Of a stretch of 54,138 nt of DNA, positions 18,043-25,894 are shown in pieces. The stretch covers positions 1 through 54,138 of the forward strand of contig SVRW01000018.1 of assembly GCA_015064625.1 (NCBI GenBank). Direction: 5' to 3'. The notes beneath the pieces are model-generated. The model was not told the origin of the DNA and searched no databases. It saw only the letters and a list, made by a program, of their open reading frames with translations. Both the position numbers and the translations under genes were made by a program. The first letter of the stretch is position 1. Each line of letters opens with the position of its first letter. This stretch comes from Oscillospiraceae bacterium (lineage in GTDB: Bacteria > Bacillota > Clostridia > Oscillospirales > CAG-382).

Positions 18043-19503
18043 TCACGCTTTCAATTTGTAAATCCTGTTCTTGTTCTCACCCTCGGTCACAAGTGTACCT
18101 TCGGCAACCATTTCAGCAAGCAATCGGCGTGCTCTCACATCCTTAACACCAAGCAGAGCAGCAACTTCTGTGGTTTTAGCAGAAATCTTCTCGGTTAAAT
18201 AGATAACAATAGTATACTTTTGAATATGAGATTTTGATTTTGATGCTTTATCGCCACTTTTTATCGCTATTTTTTTATTGCTACTTTCACCAATAAATAG
18301 CGATAAAGTAATTCTGTCAGGTTCGAAACTCTCGTAAATAATAGGTGCAGACCAGCCTTGCTTTTCCCAAACGTTAAAAATGTTTGGGATACCGCTTCCC
18401 GCACTCTCGCCCACATCAATGAGGTTAAACATTTTTATAAGCGTACTGTTACGGGGGTCGGAAACGCCGCCACTTTTCGCCGCCTCCACATCGATACGAA
18501 ACCCACCTGGATTGGAAAGGGTGATAACATCCTTCTTCTTGATGATAACAATACCTTGCCTGCCATAATAATCAGCATTTATCAAGCAGTTGGCAAGGGC
18601 TTCGCGCAGTGCCTTATGCACAGGTGTATCATCAATGCGATCTCCGCCCGTAAGCTTAAACGGAACTTTAATATCTTGAGTAATTTTATTATAAACGCGA
18701 AAATAGAAATCGTAAACATTTCCGCTCCAATCGCCCGACGAGGACACAATGCGGTCTGTCCACCGAGTGTTAGGATCAAACTGCTCTTGATAATCAAGGA
18801 AGTATGCAGGAAATTCTTTCATAATCTCGTATTCGTAGCCGAACATCAAAAGTCCTGCTGCGGTGGGGTGCATTTTTCCGTCACTCGACCTTCCGACCGC
18901 TCCGAGCTTATAAAGGAACTCAACGTCTTCAAGCTCCTCCCATACGTGTCCAGGGCGATAGGTTTTCATACGGATACGATATCGCTTCACGCTATCGTAA
19001 TCAAATACATCAAGCCCCATGTTTTCAAGCACGAGCATATCCTGAGTTTTAATTGCCGCATCGCGCATCATCGCTTGAACTTCTTCTTTTGTACACTTAT
19101 AGTCGCCCTCACCGTTTCGGCGATAGCTTCCTGAAAGAGGATTACCATCGATATACACAGGCTTGTCGCTACGTTGCGCACGATGTACACGAATAGCTAC
19201 AATGCGTTTTCCATCAACGTTCTCAATGGTCACATCTTTATCTGACAGAATATTAGCACTTACTTTATTCGAGTTATTAACTATATTCCAAAAGTCTTTT
19301 ACCAACTTTTCAGGCGAAGGCAAATCAACAGGATGCAAGAATTTGTTCGCATTTTCCTCGACACCAAGCAGAATAATACCGCCAAGAGTGTTAGCAAAGG
19401 CAGAATAGGTTTCCCAAATGCTGTGTGGCAGACCTCCGATTGCCTTTTTTGCTTCAATTCGGTTATTTTCTTTATACTTCTCTATGTTTGTAAAATCAAT
19501 CAT
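18043..19503 (-). CDS. AlbA_2-domain ATP-binding regulator with C-terminal winged helix
   Basis: 486 residues from ATG 19503: GGAGG lies eight bases upstream and overlaps an earlier in-frame ATG at 19518, which is rejected. The N-terminal ~130 residues match the AlbA_2/Schlafen-type domain (ENNRIEAKKAIGGLP, SAFANTLGGIILLGVEE). The middle resembles the HATPase_c_4 region (HKALREALANCLINADY, SNPGGFRID, LIKMFNLIDVGESAGSGIP). The last ~60 residues are a winged helix (AKTTEVAALLGVKDVRARRLLAEM). Such proteins are often labelled RecG-like or transcriptional regulators; some act in stress or defence. No partner gene is adjacent and its target is unknown. Confidence 0.85.
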   Translation of the reverse strand: MIDFTNIEKYKENNRIEAKKAIGGLPHSIWETYSAFANTLGGIILLGVEENANKFLHPVDLPSPEKLVKDFWNIVNNSNKVSANILSDKDVTIENVDGKRIVAIRVHRAQRSDKPVYIDGNPLSGSYRRNGEGDYKCTKEEVQAMMRDAAIKTQDMLVLENMGLDVFDYDSVKRYRIRMKTYRPGHVWEELEDVEFLYKLGAVGRSSDGKMHPTAAGLLMFGYEYEIMKEFPAYFLDYQEQFDPNTRWTDRIVSSSGDWSGNVYDFYFRVYNKITQDIKVPFKLTGGDRIDDTPVHKALREALANCLINADYYGRQGIVIIKKKDVITLSNPGGFRIDVEAAKSGGVSDPRNSTLIKMFNLIDVGESAGSGIPNIFNVWEKQGWSAPIIYESFEPDRITLSLFIGESSNKKIAIKSGDKASKSKSHIQKYTIVIYLTEKISAKTTEVAALLGVKDVRARRLLAEMVAEGTLVTEGENKNRIYKLKA

Positions 19504-19621
19504 TGTTAAGACCTCCATCTATGCGATCTCGTCGAAACAATTTCAACAATATCTCAAATTTCGCAATTCAAAACAACATTATTGGTTATAATCTCCTTTG
19601 CTATACATCACCACATTATTT

Positions 19622-19650
19622 ATAATATCACGAATTCACGCGAAAATCAA
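19622..19650 (-). promoter_or_regulatory. SigA-type promoter for the AlbA_2 gene
   Basis: Minus strand TTGATT (19650-19645), 17-nt spacer, TATTAT (19627-19622). Confidence 0.65.
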
Positions 19651-19749
19651 CACTAAATTCTCAATAGGTCTTATTTGTGGTCTATGAAAAAATTATACAT
19701 GGTATCAAACCCTTAAGCAGTGATATCATACAAAATACTTATACACGTA

Positions 19750-19788
19750 AAAAACAGTTATGGTTGAGTATGAACCATAGCTGTTTTT
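19750..19788. terminator. Hairpin terminator
   Basis: AAAAACAGTTATGGTT (19750-19765) pairs with 19773-19788 with one wobble; A tract before and T tract after suit both strands. Confidence 0.75.
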
Positions 19789-19863
19789 CGTCTTGAATAT
19801 AAACATCCTTGTTTGCCGTCTTCGCCCTTTAGCGCGAGAACAATTAAAGTTTTTAGGGGTGTG

Positions 19864-19887
19864 GGGGACTTTTTTCAAAAAGTCCCC
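19864..19887 (-). terminator. Terminator of the pgk-tpiA operon
   Basis: GGGGACTTTTT (19864-19874) pairs perfectly with 19877-19887, about 70 bases after tpiA. Next to it (19828-19855, minus) lies a 27-base motif also present in every 108-bp repeat unit. Confidence 0.65.
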
Positions 19888-19958
19888 AAATATATGCTTT
19901 CTCTTTTGTTTAAAGGCAAATCCAAAAGTCGGGTAGCGCATTAGCCGTCCGACGGGAC

Positions 19959-20735
19959 TTACTGAGCTGCTGCGTCGATAATCTTAACGAAGTCAGGAGC
20001 TTTAAGAGATGCACCGCCGATAAGACCGCCGTCAACGTTTTTCTTGGAAAGAAGCTCTGCAGCGTTGCCTGCGTTCATAGAACCGCCGTACTGGATAGTC
20101 GTTGCTTCTGCAACGTCTGCACCGTAAAGCTTTGCGAGAACGCCTCTGATGATAGCGCAAACTTCTTCTGCCTGATCAGCAGTTGCAGTTTTACCTGTAC
20201 CGATAGCCCAAACGGGTTCGTAAGCAATGATGATATTCTTCATTTCTTCTGCAGGGATGCCAAGAAGGTCAACCTTTGTCTGCATGGAAACGATTTCTTC
20301 TGTGATTCCCTGTTCTCTCTGTTCAAGAACTTCGCCAACGCAAAGAATAACCTTGAGTCCGTTTGCGAGAGCAGCTTTAACTCTTGCGTTTACTGTGTTG
20401 TCAGTTTCGCCGAAATACTGTCTTCTTTCGCTGTGACCGATTATAACGTATTCAACGCCTGCTTCTTTGAGCATTGCGCCAGAGATTTCGCCTGTGAATG
20501 CTCCTTTTTCTGCCCAGTGGATATTCTGAGCGGAAATTTTGATGTTGCTTCCTTCAGCAGCTGCTTTAGCGGCAGCGATGGATGTGAAGGGAACACCTGC
20601 GATAATTTCACAGTAGGATGTATCTTTTCCTGCAAGCTCTGCTTTGATAGCGTTGATAAGTGCCGTTGCATCAGCGGCTGTGTTGTTCATTTTCCAGTTA
20701 CCGGCGATAACTGCTCTGCGTTTTGCTTTATCCAT
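19959..20735 (-). CDS. tpiA: Triosephosphate isomerase
   Basis: 258 residues from ATG 20735. Motifs: GNWKMN (substrate lysine), IGHSERR (catalytic His), AYEPVWAIGTG (catalytic Glu in loop 6 context) and the phosphate-binding YGGSMNAGNA. It interconverts dihydroxyacetone phosphate and glyceraldehyde 3-phosphate in glycolysis. The start is unusual: no Shine-Dalgarno lies before ATG 20735. GAAAGG is at 20780-20775, separated by a perfect hairpin (20748-20772). An in-frame TTG at 20774 touches GAAAGG with no spacing and would add 13 non-homologous residues. Probably cotranscribed with pgk, 92 bases upstream. Confidence 0.93.
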   Translation of the reverse strand: MDKAKRRAVIAGNWKMNNTAADATALINAIKAELAGKDTSYCEIIAGVPFTSIAAAKAAAEGSNIKISAQNIHWAEKGAFTGEISGAMLKEAGVEYVIIGHSERRQYFGETDNTVNARVKAALANGLKVILCVGEVLEQREQGITEEIVSMQTKVDLLGIPAEEMKNIIIAYEPVWAIGTGKTATADQAEEVCAIIRGVLAKLYGADVAEATTIQYGGSMNAGNAAELLSKKNVDGGLIGGASLKAPDFVKIIDAAAQ

Positions 20736-20747
20736 AATAGTTAATTT

Positions 20748-20780
20748 GAGCGATTTTGCGAATAAATCGCTCAACCTTTC
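20748..20780 (-). promoter_or_regulatory. Hairpin between Shine-Dalgarno and tpiA start
   Basis: GAGCGATTT and AAATCGCTC (20748-20756, 20764-20772) form a perfect 9-bp stem with a 7-base loop, placed between GAAAGG (20780-20775) and ATG 20735. Folding would shorten the effective spacing to about 14 bases. Confidence 0.5.
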
Positions 20781-20827
20781 TTAAAATTTGATATAGTTTA
20801 TGTGGATTCTAAAAGGCACGCCTTTTA

Positions 20828-22036
20828 TTATTTGTCAGTCATTGCTTCAATTCCGGGAAGAGCTTTTCCTTCAAGGAATTCAAGAGATGCACCGCCACCT
20901 GTGGAGATGTGGCTCATCTTATCGCCAAAGCCAAGTGTGTTAACTGCTGCTGCACTGTCGCCACCGCCAATAATGGTTGTTGCGTCGGTTTCTGCAAGCG
21001 CTTTAGCAACTGCTATTGTACCTTTAGCGAGAATTGGGTTTTCAAATACGCCCATAGGACCGTTCCAAACAACAGTTTTAGCGTTCTTAACCTCTGCTGC
21101 AAAGAGTTCACGAGTCTTTTCACCGATATCAAGGCTCATCATATCAGCAGGGATAGCGTCAGCAGGAACTATTTTTGTTTCGATTTCTGCATCAATGGGG
21201 TTGGGGAAATCTTTGGTAATTGTGCAGTCAACGGGAAGAAGAATCTTAACGCCTTTTTCTTCAGCTTTCTTAAGCATCTGTGCGCAATAGTCGATTTTTT
21301 CGTCATCAACGAGGGAAGTACCGATTTCGTAGCCCTTAGCCTTAAGGAAGGTATATGCCATACCGCCACCGATAATAAGGGTATCAGCTTTGTTGAGAAG
21401 GTTTTCGATAACTGCGAGCTTGTCTGCAACCTTTGCACCGCCAAGAATAGTAACGAAAGGTCTTACAGGGTTATTTACAGCATCGCCAAGGAACTTGATT
21501 TCCTTAGCCATAAGGTATCCGTTAGCGGATTCTTCAACAAAAGAAGCAACACCTACTGTTGAGCAGTGTGCTCTGTGTGCGGCACCGAATGCATCATTTA
21601 CAAAGATATCTGCAAGAGAAGCTAATTCTTTGGAGAAAGCTTCGCCATTCTTGGTTTCTTCTGCGCGGTAACGGGTATTCTGAAGAAGAACTATGTCGCC
21701 ATCTTTCATTTCAGCAACAGCCTTCTTTGCGTTTTCGCCAACAACCTCGTCGTCAGCTGCGAAAACAACTTCCTTACCAAACTTTTCACTAAGTCTTACT
21801 GCTACGGGAGCAAGAGAGTACTTAGGGTCAGCAACGCCCTTGGGCTTGCCTAAATGAGAGCAAAGGATAACCTTTGCGTTGTTGTCAAGAAGATACTTGA
21901 TAGTGGGAAGAGCGGCAACTATACGGTTTTCGTCTGTGATAACTCCATCCTTAAGAGGAACGTTGAAGTCACATCTTACAAGCACCTTTTTGCCTGATAC
22001 ATTGATATCCTCAATGCTTTTTTTGTTCATGTTCAT
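20828..22036 (-). CDS. pgk: Phosphoglycerate kinase
   Basis: 402 residues, standard length. N-terminal substrate site [13 protein letters not shown] ([16 protein letters not shown]), [10 protein letters not shown], and the C-terminal nucleotide site GGGDSAAA with [15 protein letters not shown]. It makes ATP from 1,3-bisphosphoglycerate. The start has GGAGG nine bases upstream. tpiA follows in the same direction; no glyceraldehyde 3-phosphate dehydrogenase gene is present in the window, unlike many Firmicutes operons. A TATAAT at 22074-22069 (minus) may be its -10, but no -35 is clear. Confidence 0.96.
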   Translation of the reverse strand: MNMNKKSIEDINVSGKKVLVRCDFNVPLKDGVITDENRIVAALPTIKYLLDNNAKVILCSHLGKPKGVADPKYSLAPVAVRLSEKFGKEVVFAADDEVVGENAKKAVAEMKDGDIVLLQNTRYRAEETKNGEAFSKELASLADIFVNDAFGAAHRAHCSTVGVASFVEESANGYLMAKEIKFLGDAVNNPVRPFVTILGGAKVADKLAVIENLLNKADTLIIGGGMAYTFLKAKGYEIGTSLVDDEKIDYCAQMLKKAEEKGVKILLPVDCTITKDFPNPIDAEIETKIVPADAIPADMMSLDIGEKTRELFAAEVKNAKTVVWNGPMGVFENPILAKGTIAVAKALAETDATTIIGGGDSAAAVNTLGFGDKMSHISTGGGASLEFLEGKALPGIEAMTDK

Positions 22037-22105
22037 GGGTTTAAACCTCCTAAAAAAATTTCAGTTTAATTATATATCTGCGCCTTTCAGCGAAAATAAC
22101 GTTTA

Positions 22106-23503
22106 TCAGAAATGCTCTGCCGCATACAGCTCAAACTGACGTTTCGTGCTATGATAAAATTGAAAGGGAGCAATTCCCGCATCATAAGCTGTTTTTATAT
22201 TTTCCGTTGTTACCGTCGCAATATCCTTTACAGCGTATGCATAAATTATTGCAATATCAATATAAGTGTATTTTTTCGTTTCAGCCATGGCAGAAGCCAT
22301 ATCATTATCAACCCAATAGTAATAAAGCTCATTGTTTTCAACGCTTTGAGTTACAACTCTGCTCGTGGAAGCAAGAAGAGCGTTAAAAACCATTCCAACG
22401 AAATCACTGTCCTCAATATTATTGGGAACGGATGCCGCAAGGGATTCACCGTCAACAAAGGAATAATGTTCACTTTCTGCGGTCATTTTAGGCATTGGAA
22501 CAGCGTTCCAATCCACATTGCTTTGGCATATGCTGTAAAACGCATTTCTTCTGCAGAGAAGCATTCCGCTTTTGCCTTCCGTAAAGGATGTGACGGCATC
22601 GTTACCGTGAGCTTTTCCAAAACGTTTGCTTTTTACAATTTTTCTTATATTCGAAAGTATTTCTTTTCCCTTTTCATTTGAGGGAATTTTAAGGGGAGCG
22701 TCTGCACAATCTCCAAAAAATCTGTTGCCCGACGTTGCCCAGAGAACGTTCAGAAAATCGTCCTTGGATGAAGTTGTAACAAATCCGTTTTCCGCATATT
22801 CGGAAGCCTTTTCTGAATATTCAAGGAACGCTTCCCAAGTCCATTCACCGTTTTTATAAAGAGCATTCGGGTCTATTCCCGTCTTTTTCGCAATATCTTC
22901 GTTATAGAAAACGCAAAAAGCGGAGTATTCCGTTTGAGTAAGCTCGCCAAAAAGAAGATAAAGCTTCCCATTTATCTGTGCTGCATCAGCAAAGCTTTTG
23001 TCGAAATAGGACGCCTCATGGTCAACGTACGGAAGAGCATTGATATTGAGAAGACAGCCTGCCTCCATAAGTCGAGCCTGAACGTTAGCAGGGGCTATTA
23101 TCAGATCTGCATAATGTGTCCCCTTTGATTTGGCAGACGTTGCTCCTGAATATATCTCCTCTGCCGTTTCAACCTTTACTTCTATTTCAATATTGAATTT
23201 TTTCTCAACCAAAGAATTTCTTTCACGAACGGCTTTTCCGATAAGCGTTTCCGCTTTCGTTGCTTCCCAGAATTCTCCGTCAGTAGTAACTATAACGAAT
23301 TTTTTCCCACCGTAATCCTTCCCTTTTATATCAAGAAGCGGTTCATCCTCCGAAAAGTCAACTCTGCTTTCGTTGTCCACGTTATTTAATGGCGGTCGGG
23401 AAACGGTTTCGTCCTCAGAATACTCATTTTCAAATCCGCAGGAGCTTATAAAAAGGGAGAAAACAAGGATAATCAATAATATACTTTTTCTATAATTTTT
23501 CAT
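22106..23503 (-). CDS. Extracellular solute-binding lipoprotein (family 1)
   Basis: 465 residues. Lipoprotein signal with lipobox FISSC (about residue 22), an acidic linker, then a periplasmic-binding-protein fold: GKKFVIVTTDGEFW, YADLIIAPANVQARLMEAGCLLNI, and NGEWTWEAFLEYSEKA, which is typical of sugar-type ABC binding proteins. No permease or ATPase gene is adjacent, so either the transporter is elsewhere or the protein has another surface role. The start lacks a clear ribosome binding site, and the gene begins 24 bases after the RNB gene stop, suggesting coupling. The ligand is unknown. Confidence 0.8.
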   Translation of the reverse strand: MKNYRKSILLIILVFSLFISSCGFENEYSEDETVSRPPLNNVDNESRVDFSEDEPLLDIKGKDYGGKKFVIVTTDGEFWEATKAETLIGKAVRERNSLVEKKFNIEIEVKVETAEEIYSGATSAKSKGTHYADLIIAPANVQARLMEAGCLLNINALPYVDHEASYFDKSFADAAQINGKLYLLFGELTQTEYSAFCVFYNEDIAKKTGIDPNALYKNGEWTWEAFLEYSEKASEYAENGFVTTSSKDDFLNVLWATSGNRFFGDCADAPLKIPSNEKGKEILSNIRKIVKSKRFGKAHGNDAVTSFTEGKSGMLLCRRNAFYSICQSNVDWNAVPMPKMTAESEHYSFVDGESLAASVPNNIEDSDFVGMVFNALLASTSRVVTQSVENNELYYYWVDNDMASAMAETKKYTYIDIAIIYAYAVKDIATVTTENIKTAYDAGIAPFQFYHSTKRQFELYAAEHF

Positions 23504-23527
23504 GCATTTATCAAAGAAATCAAATCC

Positions 23528-25000
23528 TCAAAAATCTTCCGACATGCTTACCACGTCAAAAAGAACAGTTTCCTTATTCAAGTCGGCTTCTGCAACCTTA
23601 AGAATAACTCTTTGCCCCTGAACGAAGTCTCCGCCTTTTTTCAAAAAGCCCTTACAGCTATTGTCAAGACAAACCTCTATACCGTCTTCTGATACGTTCC
23701 AAACCGTTCCAATATAGGTCTTTGAAGAATTGTTTTTCAAATGCTCTATGGTGTAAAGGTTGGAAATACGTTTTTCAACCGCTTTAACCTTTGGTTCGTT
23801 TTCGTTAACGGACATAACCGCCAGAAGCGCGCATTTCTCCATATATTTAGTATCCAGCTTGGAATAATCCTCACCACAGTTCACAATAGCTTTTATAAGT
23901 CTCTGAACCGCAAGGTCACCGTATCTGCTTACAGGGTATGCAAACCTGACGTAATGCTTTGTTCCCAATCCACCGTGAAAACCCGCTTCAAGAGAGCAAG
24001 CTGCTGAAGGAAGAAGCTCCTTAACCTTTGCCAGAATAAGCTCCTCGTTTCTGTTTCCGTGGGCAACGTTTATTGCAAAGGAAACGAGAGTTTTATCAGA
24101 GACCTTTGAAGCATCGATACATACTGAAACAAGGAACGCTCTGAGAAGCTTACAATCCTCCTTTAACATAGGTGCTCTGCGTCTGTAAGGACAAGGAATA
24201 GAGTGTTTATCGAAGAATTTTGCAATCTCAACACCTGCGGCAGAGATTATCTCACGAACAAGTCTGTCAGGGTCGGAAAGCTTTTCAAATCCAACGCTTG
24301 TTATATTTCCTCTTATTCCTTTTCGGGAAAAGGTTCTTATAGCGGTATCAATATCAGCCGCTCCTCTGTTTTCCCTTGCCATTTTCAAAATTGCACCTGC
24401 AACGAACATATTTTCAAGCTGTTGAAGCACGGAATAATATTTATATCTCAAAAATCCAACGCTTGACACGTCGATGGCGAAGAAAAGGGATTCAACCTCT
24501 TTGGATTCGCAATTTGCCGTAACCTTTATTACAGATTCAGCGAACTTCACGGATTTAACCTTACCCACACCGTTTATACGAATAAAAACGCTTACGGTAA
24601 AGCTTTCCTCACCCTCTCTGAGAGCACAAAGCCCGTCGGAGATAGGTTCTGGAATCATATGATAAGTCTTTTCAGGGAAAAACGCAGACCTTCCCTTTGA
24701 AAAGGCAACCTTATCCAAAGCAGAGCCAACGGGTATAAGCTCGGCAACGTCTGCGGAATGGACGCCAAGAATATAATCCTCACCGTCCTTTTCAACAGAA
24801 AACGCAACCTCCATGCTTCCAAGCGTGAAAGTAGTCTTGCCTCTCAAATCAAGCCTTCTGCCAATAAAAGGCCATTTTGAGCGGGATTCAACCTGAGCAG
24901 TTTCTTTTATAGCTTCCTCAGAAAAGGAAAGAGAAACGCCCGAACCTGAAACAATATTTCTAATCTTCATCAAAAACTCAGAGCTTTGATTCATTATCAT
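23528..25000 (-). CDS. RNase R-like RNB/S1 protein lacking the catalytic aspartates
   Basis: 490 residues from ATG 25000 (GAGGTG upstream). It has the RNB fold (RRLDLRGKTTFTLGS, LGVHSADVAELIPVGSALD, MIPEPISDGLCAL, YVRFAYPVSRYGDLAVQR) and a C-terminal S1 domain (~425-485). In active RNase R/RNase II the segment after FT holds a DxxxxxDxDD cluster that binds Mg. Here it is replaced by the shorter LGSMEVAF (24823-24800). The N-terminal cold-shock domains are also missing (490 versus about 700 residues or more). The position after secG is the usual rnr locus. It may bind RNA without cutting it. A real, intact frame, so not a decayed gene by appearance. Confidence 0.85.
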   Translation of the reverse strand: MIMNQSSEFLMKIRNIVSGSGVSLSFSEEAIKETAQVESRSKWPFIGRRLDLRGKTTFTLGSMEVAFSVEKDGEDYILGVHSADVAELIPVGSALDKVAFSKGRSAFFPEKTYHMIPEPISDGLCALREGEESFTVSVFIRINGVGKVKSVKFAESVIKVTANCESKEVESLFFAIDVSSVGFLRYKYYSVLQQLENMFVAGAILKMARENRGAADIDTAIRTFSRKGIRGNITSVGFEKLSDPDRLVREIISAAGVEIAKFFDKHSIPCPYRRRAPMLKEDCKLLRAFLVSVCIDASKVSDKTLVSFAINVAHGNRNEELILAKVKELLPSAACSLEAGFHGGLGTKHYVRFAYPVSRYGDLAVQRLIKAIVNCGEDYSKLDTKYMEKCALLAVMSVNENEPKVKAVEKRISNLYTIEHLKNNSSKTYIGTVWNVSEDGIEVCLDNSCKGFLKKGGDFVQGQRVILKVAEADLNKETVLFDVVSMSEDF

Positions 25001-25012
25001 AACGCACCTCAA

Positions 25013-25190
25013 AATTAAAACGGATCACTCCGTCAATGATGGAAAGGGCAAAAAAGCAAAAAGCTTCCCTACGTTAAGCATTTATCGTTTGCCTGTAAGG
25101 AAGCTTTACTGTTCAAATGTAGAATAATGCGTCCTTACACTTCCCCAAGGGAAGTCGGCGGACATATTTTCAAAAGCTTGTCGTTTGCTC
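25013..25190. other. secG-RNB intergenic region with three hairpins
   Basis: Small stems at 25021-25032 (CGGA/TCCG), 25060-25107 and 25139-25155 (ACTTCCC-CAA-GGGAAGT). No known riboswitch or T-box core could be recognised. Confidence 0.5.
25060..25107 (-). terminator. Probable secG terminator
   Basis: AAAGCTTCC and GGAAGCTTT (25060-25068, 25099-25107) pair across a 30-base loop; on the minus strand the stem is followed by T-rich sequence (TTTTTGCTTTTTTG). Confidence 0.6.
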
Positions 25191-25658
25191 TTATTCTGCG
25201 TCTGCGGATGCAGGAGCTTCAGATGCTTCAGCAGATGCTGTGGGAGTTTCGGATGCTTCGGTAGATGCTTCTACGGAAGCGTCAGTGGATGCATCAGCAG
25301 ATGTTTTGGAAGAAGCGTCAGCAGATGCCGCAACAGATGCGTCGGAAGCTTCCTGTGAGCTTACAGAAGAAGCAGATGAGGAAGATGAAGACGTATCTTT
25401 CTTTGCAGGAGCAGAATAATAATACGTTGCGAGAACAACAATAACGAAAATGATGGAAACAACGTTTGTGAGCTTTGAGAATATTTTGTCAAGAGTTTTG
25501 CCTTTATTCTTTCCGAAGAAAGTTTCAGCACCGCTTGCAATGCTTCCTGAAAGTCTCTTGCTGCTTCCGCTCTGCATAAGAACTGCAATTATAAGAAAAA
25601 CAGCCATAAGGAGAAGAGCGATTCCCAATATTATCTCTACTGTACCCAATTCTTTCAT
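25191..25658 (-). CDS. secG: Preprotein translocase subunit SecG with long Ala/Ser/Asp tail
   Basis: 155 residues, about twice the usual SecG. Residues ~1-78 form the SecG core: two helices (~7-29 and ~61-82) around the hallmark loop QSGSSKRLSGSIASGAETFFGKNK. The remaining ~70 residues are a low-complexity Ser/Ala/Asp/Glu tail with irregular ASxDAS and EAS repeats. SecG assists SecYE protein export. The start has AAGGGG upstream. The RNB gene follows, as in many Firmicutes. Confidence 0.93.
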   Translation of the reverse strand: MKELGTVEIILGIALLLMAVFLIIAVLMQSGSSKRLSGSIASGAETFFGKNKGKTLDKIFSKLTNVVSIIFVIVVLATYYYSAPAKKDTSSSSSSASSVSSQEASDASVAASADASSKTSADASTDASVEASTEASETPTASAEASEAPASADAE

Positions 25659-25835
25659 AATATAACCCCTTTTCCGGTCTTTAAAACCTATACAATTTAA
25701 TTTAGTTATTATTTTTTTGATTTTAACGTCCGTTTTCCGCTAAATGCAAGCCATATTAAGCCTTTACAGATTCGGAAACAATTTCCAAGCCGTTAACGAA
25801 TCAAATATACCACATTTATTATTCACTTTCAATAG

Positions 25836-25858
25836 CAAAAAACAAAATTTGTTTTTTG
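25836..25858. terminator. AT-rich palindrome after the PBP-like gene
   Basis: A 23-base near-perfect palindrome (CAAAAAACAAA facing TTTGTTTTTTG), 37 bases beyond the stop of the minus-strand gene. A weak candidate terminator. Confidence 0.4.
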
Positions 25859-25894
25859 TTTACGTTTTGTTTACATATTCAAAACTTATACAAC

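Larger units (their letters stand above)
19504..19958. other. Intergenic region between the AlbA_2 gene and tpiA
   Basis: About 455 bases. It contains the promoter of the AlbA_2 gene (19622-19650), a hairpin at 19750-19788, a motif shared with the 108-bp repeats (19828-19855) and a second hairpin (19864-19887). No credible gene. Confidence 0.6.

Noticed and set aside
18358..19134. A 258-residue plus-strand open frame inside the AlbA_2 gene.
   Set aside because: It is the complement of a well-supported coding region, with no binding site and no recognisable motifs.
20736..20774. TTG at 20774 as the tpiA start.
   Set aside because: It has zero spacing from GAAAGG and adds 13 residues that encode the hairpin; the conserved protein begins near ATG 20735.
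20909..21562. A 217-residue open frame opposite pgk.
   Set aside because: It is a Cys/Phe-rich shadow of pgk on the other strand.
25013..25190. A T-box or other riboswitch between secG and the RNB gene.
   Set aside because: Three hairpins are present but no T-box core or other known conserved element could be found.
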